From Atopsyche davidsoni (lineage: Eukaryota; Arthropoda; Insecta; Trichoptera; Hydrobiosidae), in assembly GCA_022113835.1 (NCBI GenBank), contig JAILWY010000007.1, positions 2,237,001 through 2,301,000 of the forward strand: a DNA stretch of 64,000 bases, given 5' to 3'. Position numbers and translations under genes: made by a program. Below the pieces are notes generated by a model. That model saw only the letters and a program-made list of their open reading frames with translations. It was not told the DNA's origin and ran no database searches. Below, one piece after another: positions 27,992 to 39,500 of the stretch (position 1 is the stretch's first letter; every line of letters starts with the position of its first letter).

Positions 27992-28032
27992 CGGGTGCAA
28001 TCCACTGCTGGATGAGCGTCTCTAGGTCTTCT
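27992..28032 (-). mobile_element. Short LINE 3'-tail remnant
   Basis: The string ATCCACTGCTGGATGAGCGT resembles the antisense of the ORF2 stop region found in many insect non-LTR elements. Only about 40 bases remain, so the assignment is weak. Confidence 0.3.
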
Positions 28033-28505
28033 GTACTGTCTCATTATGCGTACTTTAATCTAAGTATAAACCGGAAATATTTATAACTATAATTTCCTGG
28101 AACGTTTAATAACGCATTACATTGGGTTTCGGATTTCACACAAAGCATGATTGATGATTGCTTTCATCGTGAGCATCATCAGAGTTACCAGAGTCCGGTC
28201 GGCTTTAGAAGTTGGTGTTGAGTCTCCTCAGTCACAGTTGATGTTGACTCCTCGCGTCCAGGTGTCTCCAGGCGGTGGTCCGCCGGTGACCCAGTTCACC
28301 TGTCCGGCCGCCACTCCCGCGGCCCAGTTGGCCCGACGCACCCTCTGCGCTAACAGGCCGACGAATAAACGCACCGTCACACTCTCTGGAGCATTAAGCA
28401 GAGCATTTAGCGCTAAAAGCATTCTGCGGTTGAAGTTCAATCAGGAAGTTGATGAAAGTTGTATATTTTTTTTATTAAAAGCATATAAGCGTCATAGGCT
28501 GTTAA

Positions 28506-29150
28506 TTAAAGTTACTCACGCTGCGACACAACTGACAACCGAATGGTAACTAGCCAATAGCAATCTTAGGCTAAACCATAGGCTCCCAAACTATTTTGTC
28601 CCGTCGACCCCTTGTCGAGTTTTCCTATTCTTCGTAGACCCCTGTCTTGCTAATATTGAATTTTTACAAATTCATCATCTTCAAACATATTTTTGACATC
28701 TGATATACAGGGTGCGCCATATTTTATGTCGGTATGTAAACATTGAATGACTATTTCTTTTTTTTGTAAGAAGGTTGACAACTGCACTGAAACCCTTTTC
28801 CATGCGGTATGAATATGGAAAAGCTATCAAAAACCTTCTTGCGATAGTCCATAATGCAGGATTAATAGCTTTATTATGTAAGTACATAGGTTCAATCTGT
28901 GTTCAATTGTGACATTTACGGAATGCCTAAATTTTGGTGATGACCTGCTTAAATGGGATCCACTCTCGTAGACCCCCATTTACAGTTCGTGGACCCCCAA
29001 TTTAATTTTTCTCTGTCATCGACCCCTTGCAGGGCAAAATAAACCCCTGGAGGTCGATATTGACCACTCTGGGAACCAGTGGGCTAAACCATTAAAATAA
29101 ACCAAAAATAATATTGACACAACCAGTGTCGCTGCGTGTGTCGTCTGCTT
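28506..29150. mobile_element. Older MITE interrupted by the hAT element
   Basis: The left arm near 28,511 (CACGCTGCGACACAACTGAC) and the right arm near 29,127 (GTGTCGCTGCGTGTGT) are inverted copies of the same family end. The 505-base hAT element lies between them, so the order of insertion can be read. Confidence 0.42.
28577..29081. mobile_element. hAT-type non-autonomous element with perfect 8-bp target duplication
   Basis: It starts CATAGGCTCCCAAACT and ends GGGAACCAGTG, with GACCCC-rich subterminal repeats on both sides. It is flanked by GGCTAAAC at 28,569-28,576 and 29,082-29,089. At 505 bases it has no transposase frame. It appears to sit inside an older MITE. Confidence 0.8.
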
Positions 29151-32100
29151 ATATTTTGCACATATAATCGAATTATAATTATATATTCAAACTTTTGAGT
29201 ATTAATTTTTCCAATGGCATTTAATTTTGCAATTCGTAATACAGAATAACCGAAAGTTTTCCGATTCGTTCTCCTGTTGAAAGATGGCCTCTCAAAAGTA
29301 CTTTAAAAGTTACCAAAGCGCGGCAAGTAATTTACTAGACTTTGTATGAAAACATTTTTTTATATAATTATTTATCTCTTCTCTTTGATGAAGTTACCTC
29401 CCCTATTTTCATTTTTCAAGCGGCGTATCTCACTGCTCCCCCGCGTCGTTCCTTCGAGTACTTTGCAATCTCGTCAGGTGCAAGTGCATCATGCTGGACT
29501 GTGGAAATTATCACAGTAGATAGGTTTGATTTGTGATACTCAATATTTATGCAACAAATGTGGATAGCCAAAATATCGCAATATGATTCAAAACTTTTGG
29601 ATCGATATTATTTAAAAGCTTACAAATATGAATAGCCAGATAGGTGGCTATGGGATCTAGATAAGAGATATATACTTATACTTCTAAATGTTTCAAACTG
29701 CTTTCTTATCTGCTCTTTCCCCGTATACATATAGCGAATATCAAAGCAGACCCACCCGATGGTTTCGTAATATCAATACCACATCGCTCGGGCCATCTGG
29801 GTTTTGACGCCGAGCCTGTATTGTATCAAAGTTTTTACGATTCGATAGCTTTGAGTGGAGCTCTGGTATGTGTACTGCTGATCAGGTCACCCGGTCACAC
29901 TATGCCTCAGCATTTCAAAATGCACGTGCAGATCTTAAAACCATATAATAAGTATATTCTTCTTCAATTGTCTCTCCTCAGAGGAAGGTGGTGTCCATCT
30001 CAAAGAACATCTTGATCCTGGATTAGTCTTATCAATTCGGCTGTACTGCAGACTTCCGCGTACACGTTAACTTTCTCCTTCCAATGTCTCTATTTACCTG
30101 GATAAGCAGATACGTTTATGTAAATATTACGCATTAGAGGTGATACGATGAACGGCTTCGTGGTTCACGGTTATACGGTGCTCGCGGACTTTCAGCACTC
30201 TTTGCTTATCGAGAAAACTGGTGACCTCTTTGCTTCTTGAAAGAATATATACTAAGGCTTCACTTGTGGCGTAGAGCAGACGAGTGAAAGTGGTGTGAGC
30301 ATTACAATTCCTACAAACGCGCCCTGATGATTGTGGACTCCATCCGTTTCAAATGTCCTGAAATGCTTTAAAATATTCCAAATATTTGAGACAAATTTCA
30401 GTCTATGCGAATGTAAATAGAAATCATGAGTTCGGATTCCTATTTATACCGGCAGAACATATATATTGATCCAAATTTTTAATGCGTATAAATTACCACG
30501 TGCTTTGGCAGCGTCCACCGTTGCCGAGGGTATCCACGCAAACAGAAAAGCAGTCAGTCTCCTATTCATTTTAAACCTACCATTTTTAAAAAAAATATTT
30601 ACAAAAAAATATACATACATCTCTTCCGGCTTCTCTCTCTTTTGACGTCTGCGTACATTTTCGTAGTGAAAAGTATCAGCGGACTTCCGCCGGAAATTAC
30701 ACGATTCGGCATAATCCACCAGATAAGCAATCTCGCTTTTTCACATATCATATTTACGCCGTCAGAGTTAGAGTTTTTCTCGAAAATCGAAGTTCGGATA
30801 ATCGGACCGTCGTAAAAAAATTAACTTCATAATCTATGGTAATGTTACTATATCAACAGCAATCATTGTTTACAATTTGCAGATAATTATATAATTTATC
30901 CCCGTCGCGTCGTCGTGAGCGAGCCGTCGCCTCTAATTGAGTACTTTTCTATATTTATCTCGGCCTGATAAACCTTATCTGGCCGCCGCTCCCCCCTGCC
31001 GCTGATTGGATTTCTGCTTTGTTTACCCCTAGGAGTGCTTCATCCCCTCCCCCTCTCACCCTGATTGGTATAAAAATATTTTTCCTTTGTAATTTTTTTT
31101 TTAGTATTGTTTTAACGTTCGTTCCGAAAAGAGCGATTTGACCATCAAGTTTGTTTTAGAACGTTGAAACCGGAATATAGTGATTTAACCGCCTCGCGGT
31201 TCAGTGACTAACACACTTGTGTGAATCCGAATAAAATGACTTGTTTTTAATTATAATATTACCTATTTATTTTATTTTTTATAAAGAAAATGCCGGAGAA
31301 CGTATCATGTGGAACGGTGTGAATATAGCTTGGATGTGTAATAAAGATACAGTGTTTATTAGATAAGTCGGACAATGTGAAGTATTGCTATAATTATGTT
31401 TACTCTAAAAATGGCGTCATCTCATTATAATTCCGTCGAGAAGCATTTTAATTGATTAATATGTTGATCATTCCATTTATGGATACGAAACGCCATTGTT
31501 TTTGGTTTTATGCACTATTATAAATCTTCCCGCGTACTCTTGCGTGAAATTCAAATTTCTCGGTTCCCAACTCGGACGTCCTACATAAATTTTTATTATC
31601 ACATTATTCAAATTGATTTAGACGCCGTTTTTCGTTTTAGCACCTTGCAAAATTGAATCTTAATGTTTTTTTTCTTGTATAATTGAAAATACACGGTTGC
31701 TTTTCAAAGTACAAATGTTAATAGCCGAATTGCTAGGAGATTATGATCATTTTTGTCGGTGACTGCTTTCGCATTTTATGGGAATATCAACATGTATATG
31801 TTTTGTCAAATATGGAGTATTAAAAATCAAATCTATTTTGTTAAAGGCTGGTTTTTTTTTGATCATCATTTTCTGCATTTTGTCTGGTGCCTTATTCCCT
31901 GATCACACAATGTTCTGCTGATCATAAAGAGACTTGCGATTCTCCATATTTTGCTTCTTTCACAGATGATATTGATGCTTATCATATTTTTTTTATCTAA
32001 TCCTTCCATCTCATCATGGAAACTATGATAAGACGGAGTACGGTATGGGGTTGGCCTATTTTCGCTTCTCCAACTTTCTACACGCATATTAGGTTATTTA

Positions 32101-34004
32101 CGGTTTTTTTTTATAATGGCGAGCAATCTGTGTGATGAATTTATATTTGGTGTCAGTTCAATATGAATAATTCTTTATTGAATGCATATCATACCGTACA
32201 TGAATTATCATGTAAAATAGCACAGTGAGTGTATTGTCATAATAATACTAACGTATTGTAAAATATGTTTTTTTTAAGGCAAACGGGATTATTAGTAGTG
32301 TGTATGCTACTTATATTCACATTTCATTTGTTGAAATTTTAAACCATATAATGTATAAAGATCTTTGTATTTTTATTATTTTTTAATACTATTATGTATT
32401 ATATGTTATTACATGCAGTTGCATAATGCGTTGTTGCACAGCGGACGTCATAATGATGCCATTTGCTGTGATGTATCTGTATTCACATATCTAGACGCCG
32501 GCATATTTTCCTTACTAACAACATTCATATTGATTTATCAATCATCGGCTTAGTAATATTATGAATGATACTTATCGGTTATTTATGAAATAGTAAAATA
32601 TGCAATATATGGTTGACATTCAACAATTATATTTTATTGTTTTTATGCTTTTTTTCTTTCTGAAAACCTTCAATTTGTAACTCAATATTTTTCGTTGTAC
32701 TATGTAAGCTACAGCAGAGCGGGTTATAATCACCCTTTATTAATTGTCTTACCCTGATATATCAAAGGTTTATTTGTACCATCGTCTTTGTGATTCTCTA
32801 CCCCCTGAATCTGTTCATCTTCCGGTCATCTTGACCTTGATGAGATTATTGATCTCATTATTACACGAGTTCGTTTTTGCTCTTCCTTCTTTCTACTTTT
32901 CTAATTAGCGATATTTGTGTCGTATCTTAACTATATTTGTAATGTGCTATTTCGTGTGACACCTGTGTCACACAATCTCTGGGATTCTCTCAACTGTTGT
33001 CGTAGGCTCTTATGTCACGCTACGTAATACCATCATATATTTTTTCATTCAGTTATCTTTGCATAGTAGATAATAAAATATAATAAATCACACTTTAATG
33101 TGAGTTTCTTTTTTTTTTAATTATATGTGATTCGAATTTTCTAAACACCTTGACTGCTCGTATTATAGCGCTAGTCCTTTCCTTCTCTTTTATTTTTTCC
33201 ATCTGGTTTTATTTTATACTTCCCATATTATATATCACATCCCTGAGCGATATAAAAATTGAAACGTACGATAACATTAATATTTGTTATCAACAGCAAC
33301 ATGTTCACGTTAATTGACTGCAATTTTGATAACTCGCTAATTAATTTGACCCCTAGGTCAGACGCGATATGTTATGACTTTCCCTTTAAAAAAGGACCGA
33401 ACTCGGAATGTTATATTACAGCTGTCACAATTATTATATATTACGGATCGGACGCGTTGATTGTAACTTTATTATCTATGTCATTTTTAGCCCGAAAAGG
33501 GTGACTGATTTTTTTCAAATTAAAAATTGTCATTAACACATTTTTTAAAAGAATGAATATCTTTTTTAATATCTAGGTTTTTTTCGGTGTTCTTGATTCG
33601 TTTTTTATAAATAAAAATGATATACGCTACGAATATATAGCTGGGCTATTTACTAGACTTGATGTGCTAAATTACAGTGGCGTGCAGTACACATAAGCAA
33701 TGAATCACCGCTTGCCCTAAAATATCCTCTGACATATTTAAAAATACACTTCCGCCTCGTTTTTTTTTTTTGTAAATTTTACATCCAATGTACCCTATCC
33801 GCAGTATCTGATTCAATTTGTAATAATTATTATTTGAATTAGGTACCGAGTGCTGTGTTGAAATATATGTTAATAAATAAGTTCGCGAAAATAGCGTTTC
33901 GAGACGCTAATGCTGAGGAACTGAACTGAAAGGCTCTTGGGTTCATTTAAAGCGCTGCGGTGAAAATGCACGTGCTGCTGCAGCAGCAGAAAAAGCACCT
34001 ACGT

Positions 34005-34219
34005 CAGAGGTAGTCAACCTTTCTATTCTTGTCGCCCACTTTTTCAAATCTTTATATCGATAGTAGTGCGGGAGCTGTCGCGTAAATCGCGATTTACGAT
34101 TTTTTGAAATATTGTGGACGCTCTGGTAGAAAAATTTATTTAATAACGCATTTTGAGAATAAGAAGAGCCTCAACCGTCTACCACGTATGCTCGACGGGG
34201 GCCGGGTTGGCCACCCCTG
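34005..34219. mobile_element. Likely hAT-type MITE with decayed target duplication
   Basis: It opens CAGAGGTAGTCAACC and closes GTTGGCCACCCCTG, an inverted pair resembling other hAT termini. The flanking octamers ACCTACGT and ACCTAAAC share only their first five bases, so this is an old or imperfect copy of 215 bases. Confidence 0.55.
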
Positions 34220-35293
34220 ACCTAAACAATAAGCAGTGTCGTCCCCGCGCGGCCGGTTTTTCCGCGAGCCGCGGTCTATTTCCACGCCGCGCGGCTATTT
34301 CTGCCGCGGCCGGACTCGCACCCAAGACGCCCCACGTGGCCCCACGTGGGTCCCAACCAATACAAACTAATCTCTAAACTACTCCAAAGAAGAGCACATT
34401 ACAAAGAAAAACAGACATACTAGATCCCCGCCACGCACAGCGCGACACAACTTACAACCGATCGACAAATCGCCACTGTGTATTTTTTTCGTTCCGGCTT
34501 ACCCATTAGGCTTAATTTTGTTGTGTTGTAGTGTTATAAACACTATTTATTTAATTCGATTAGAGCTCTCAAGTGCACTACACACGCAGCAACATAACTG
34601 ACAACCGATCGTGTGTCATGCGTAACGCCGTTGAACATTTAAAATAAAATAGAAATGGCATACTAAATTGACGTGAGTGGGTTTTTATTTCATGTGTTCA
34701 AAGATAATTGTTTTTACAACTTTATTAGTTCGTTTGGTTAGGTTAGTTGTTTATTTACATACTAAAAAAAATATTAAAATACTAGCTAATACTAGATAAT
34801 TGACACTTACCATTAAACGTTTTCGATTAAACGATTAACATAATATAGCGTCGACAAGAACACATTACGGGACATATTAGAATAAACAAGTTATCAACAA
34901 TAATCGGGTTTGAATTATAATATTGCTAAAGTAGCTGCCATTTGATGATTAAAATATAATATGTTATTTTTATTTAAATTTTACACAGGAACTTCCTACA
35001 AAAAATTATATGTTTTTTCATATCACTTTTTAGTTCTTCCTCAATGTAGATATTGTGCTTTGAATTTTGTTTATACACATATATTTTAGTGCCAATTTAA
35101 ATTTAAAAAAATAATTTGTATTACAATACATAATGTTTTAAGATTGTTGATTCATACGCGAAGCGACTGGAAAATTCATACGTGTTGTGCTATCTTTATG
35201 TAGGGATCACAACAATATCAAAATGGTACTCCACCAAGGACGTTCTGTCAAAAATATATAAAAAATATTTAACAACACGCTATTCAATATGAG

Positions 35294-35640
35294 TTAATAT
35301 CGAGTATTGTTTATTACGGCAGTAAAGGCGTCGCGCAGCGCGGGCACGCGAGCCCGTGGATCGATACTTTTAGTGTATTTGCGAGGCCGGCCCCCGCCGC
35401 GCTCTCCCCCCAGCCCTGCCCAGCCCTGCACTCGCCGGGAATAGCGGCGCATCCACTCGCTCCCCGAACTTCTGCTAATTTGCGTAATTTGAGCGTCCGC
35501 CGCTCTCTCCCCCCCCTCATTTGACGTCGGCCTAATTTCCATTACGCGCGTTAAGTGCCAGTGAATTCAGTGTGTTTTCTAGACTTAACGGTTTATACCG
35601 TTTTCATTGGGATTTTACGCATTGTTTCTGAGGGTTGCTT
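35294..35640 (+). promoter_or_regulatory. GC-rich block, possible promoter for the exon 1A transcript
   Basis: A CpG-rich block with C-runs, followed by an initiator-like TCAGTGTG near 35,569, lies about 750 bases before exon 1A. Exon 1A begins with a 3' splice site, so its transcript must start upstream, and this is the nearest promoter-like block. I could not fix a start site or a 5' donor. Confidence 0.25.
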
Positions 35641-36383
35641 GAATAATTATTGTATATACAGGGTGATTTTTAGCATGTAACATCTACAGAGAAATCTGAT
35701 ATATTTGTGCTGCGTGCTGTTCAGTAGTAATTCAGTTATCGTTGTGATTACAAGACAAAGCTGTCGCATGTCACATGTGGGTTTTACCCGGCTTCTGGCC
35801 TCTTCCTCTTTATTGGCATCCCGCCCACGATAGCAGCGAGGAACGCTGCAAGTTAAGTCAAGTGTTCAGCACAGTATCGTTCGGTATAAATTTATCTTAA
35901 ATTTGATTTATTCATGCGTACGCAGAAACTTGAGTAATGAATTCTGGAAATATAAACGATTGTTGTCGTATCATAATTAACGTAGATATATATATGTTCT
36001 TATGATTGGTGCTAGATTATACATTAACGAAATATAAAAAAAATATATCAAATTTACTTTCGTCGCTGTATTTATGGCTGTATCTCAACCCAGCTGCGTC
36101 GTGGTGCGCGTATCCCTATTCAGCAAACATCAACATGTTATTTTTTAGAGCCTTTCGATCTAAAGCACCTAGCGGAAATCAGGGAAGAAGAATCCCGTAC
36201 AGTTGAAAAAACAAGAGTTTTTTTTTGTGATTTTTTGCCACTTTGTTGGTTTTGTTTCCCCAACTTCTACCCTCGATATTTTCATCACCAAGTACTTTTT
36301 GATTTTTTTTTAAATATATATATGTTTGTTTTGATCAGTGAATGGTTATAATATTTAATGTATCTTTGTGTTGTGTGTTCCAG

Positions 36384-36543
36384 TGAGCAGCGTGCCGCGG
36401 CCACGGCATGACGACGGACATCTCGCTGGTGCGCTGGGACCCCTCCCAGGCGCCCGGCCAGGAGATCTTGGACGACTATGAGTACGATGGCGGCAACTCC
36501 TCGTCGCGGCTGTTCGAGCGATCCCGTATCAAGGCTCTGGCCG
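36384..36543 (+). CDS. beta-Spec: Exon 1A: canonical N-terminal exon with 24-base 5' UTR
   Basis: A 3' splice site (ttccag at 36,378-36,383) opens this exon, so at least one noncoding exon should lie further upstream. Coding starts at ATG 36,408 and gives 45 codons plus one base before the donor GTGAGT. The peptide includes [18 protein letters not shown], the family-typical segment before CH1. The exon ends in phase 1, and the split codon with exon 2 gives Asp (DERE). The 5' partner exon is not identified. Confidence 0.93.
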
Positions 36544-39500
36544 GTGAGTGAACCCAGCACCCGACTCGAATCTGACGTTTCCGAAACACTCCTCCACCCA
36601 GTCGTTTGGCTCGAATATGATGTTAACAAACACTGAACGCAGTGGTCCAATTTGAATCTGACATTACACTGTATTTAGATTTGATACTTTACAATTTTTT
36701 AAAATTTAGCAATAAACACTGCTTCAAAATAAGCACTTGACTGTGTATTATCTCCTTCCTTATCAAAACAAGATAAATGACGCCTCGGTTTCTGGCCCGC
36801 CTCAGGCGATTTTAATCTCTGATTTTCGATAAAACTTATGGCCACTCTACCGAGTTAGTTCAAGTCCTTTGCTTTGAGAGATAGGACATTTTTAATTTAC
36901 AAGTAACGGTTCTTTACGGCTTTAAGGCTATCTCTTAATTAAATTGAAGAGGCGGGCGTGATCGCAGTCGGAATGTTTATTATTATAAAGATGAAGTTGA
37001 ATTGAGTCAAAATTCAATTCAGTGTACCGTGGCCTTTACTAAAAGTACAATATCAATTTTTTAAAAATGATTTATGATATTTTTAAACGTCAAGATTTTA
37101 AATGCCAAATAGTGTTTCTCCTAATAGCTACAATTGAATATTCAATCCTCTTGCAAGTTGCTTACTATTTACCATTGCAGTTTGATGCGTGTCTAGTATT
37201 TTATATACAAGTCAGGTTGATGTCAATATTTATTCCTAATGATAACTGTTGTACATCCTTCCTGGAATTTATATAATTTTATTCCTATTAACTCGCTACA
37301 CTACCACACATAACATATAATTTTCCAACGGCAATCGTTGTATATAATTTATTTATCGAATTTCATAAATTTGTAATGGATTAACAATTTTTGTGGTTTT
37401 GTCATTACTCCCACGGGGTTTTCTTTATTCTCGTTGCGTATAACGGTATTAATTAAAATTATTTTTTTAACAACGGTTAATTATTTTCGCATATAAACTG
37501 CACATTTTCCGAGTGATTCATGTGATTATCTTGATGACATCACTCTTATATCTATAGTATTTCCTCTTTCACGTTTCAACTTATCGGTCGAACATGTGCA
37601 CGATTCTGACCCAGTGAACTAAAATTCTGAGTAGTCGCTAAATCACTTGTTTATGACAAGTTGAACCATGATCTTACTTAACAACAGTCGTTCGATATTT
37701 ATGCATATCTGCCCCAGAGAACTGCACATTATGAATAATTAAAATAGGCATCGGTTGCAAATCAGTCGCAAGTTGCGTCGCTGCGTGTGTAGCCGGCTTA
37801 AGGGTCTTGCTACCTAACCTTGCTTGGTGTTCATCCCCCGTCTGCCACAAAAAAAGGACCGTTTTACCTGGCGAAATCGTGTCATTTAATTAATTTAATT
37901 GTCACTTTATTTTTCTATGTCGAAAGTTGTTTTTTTTTTATAGAGTCTTGAAAAAACTATAAATTATATTTATTTAATTAACGTCTATTTTCAGGGTACA
38001 ATAAAATCTTGAAGATGTTGAAAAATTGGATAAAATGACGACTTTTCAAAACCGATGTTTGTTAAAGATTTTTTTTTTTTAATTTTTAAAATAATAAATC
38101 GCACAGGGTTTATATTTATTCTTTTAATTCCAATTGAAAAAAAAAAAAGACTTTTAAATGTTTAGGACTCGGGAAACAGGGTTCGTGACGAATCTCCAAA
38201 TTCATACACTTCAATCGGAAAAACACATATTTAGCATATTAAAAGTAAATTTACGAGAAATGAAAAAATATTCTGTTCGGAAGAAGGGATGTATCTAACT
38301 TTTTGCATTTAAATTTTTTTTGATTGGTGCCGTTGATTTTTTGCAAAACGGATCGGAAAATGATAAAAAAAAACTCGAGTATGGGACTTGGGCCCTTATG
38401 TCACTTGTCAATGGAAAGTTGAACCACGATCTAATCCAACGACAGTCGTCAAGCATTTGTGCTATCGGCAGCCACATCCCTTCCCGTGACGTCACGGGCC
38501 CCTCTCAAATGCAAAGTTCCTATGTTGAGGCACGCAGTCGCCGGCCTGCAGTCCAGCGGACGCTTTCCTCGTGGGGTGACACGCGAAAAGTGAACTTGGT
38601 TCCATTAATAGACCGTGGATTACTTTATACGGTTCAGTGTACGTGCAGCAGGTACCTCTTTTCAGTCCTGTGTGTATTGTGGACGTGATAGTGCTAATCT
38701 TCTACAAGTTATTAATTTTTACATCACACCCATTTCAAAAAGTTTTATTCAATTTTGTGTTGAAATTTAATATTAAACGGATCTTTTTAGTTGGTCTACG
38801 TATAGGCTGTACTCAAAAAAAATACAATGCTTTTAAACTCGGCGTTTTCGGAATTTTCTTTCTACATCACTAAAATTACACTCTTAATAAATGTAAACTT
38901 TAAAAAAATAGCTTATTGCATACTTACAGTCATTTTGTTGTATTTCAATAATACGTGTCTGGCCAATATAATGACATTATAATTGAAACTTAAGTATTGC
39001 ATAAAAACTTTTCCTTTTCAGGAAGGAAGTAGGCGCAAATAAATTTAAATTATGTAACAACATGTTTTTCAATTTATATTCCACATTTATCATCGATTTT
39101 AGTTCGTTTTATCGCGACATCCGCCTGCACTTCATCCACACTCGTACACCGTGAAAACGGCAACCAAACTTGACAGTATTTTCAAGCCGGCCAACACCGA
39201 CCACAGTAGCAGAATTCACACATTTCGTACATGTTTATCCAAATTATGGAGATTTTAATCGCGACTCGTTTTATATTTTTGTATAGAAATCAGAATTCAT
39301 TAATAATCCACCGCGCTAATAAGACGCCCGTGTCAACTTTCATATCCAACGGCCAGTCGCCGCACTGCCCACAGAGCGCGCGGTCGATTCCTCCCGCAGC
39401 ACCGGCACCTCTTTTTCACGTCGTTCCCTATATCCCGGGAACGCGTGCACTCCATGTTAAAATATTTACATTCGCGTCTTTATCAATAGGACTGCGAGCG

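Larger units (their letters stand above)
26195..36383. other. Noncoding stretch upstream of exon 1A
   Basis: No gene is seen. It holds a small LINE-tail remnant near 27,992, a nested MITE pair at 28,506-29,150 and a hAT-like element at 34,005. A possible TATA/CCAAT cluster lies near 31,000-31,080, where two ATTGG boxes precede TATAAAAAT. A GC-rich block lies at 35,320-35,560. The first noncoding exon that must splice to 36,384 may lie here or beyond the window. Confidence 0.55.

Noticed and set aside
35651..35665. TATACAGGGTG motif, also at 28,704
   Set aside because: It resembles ends of several insect transposons, but no partner terminus was found near either copy.
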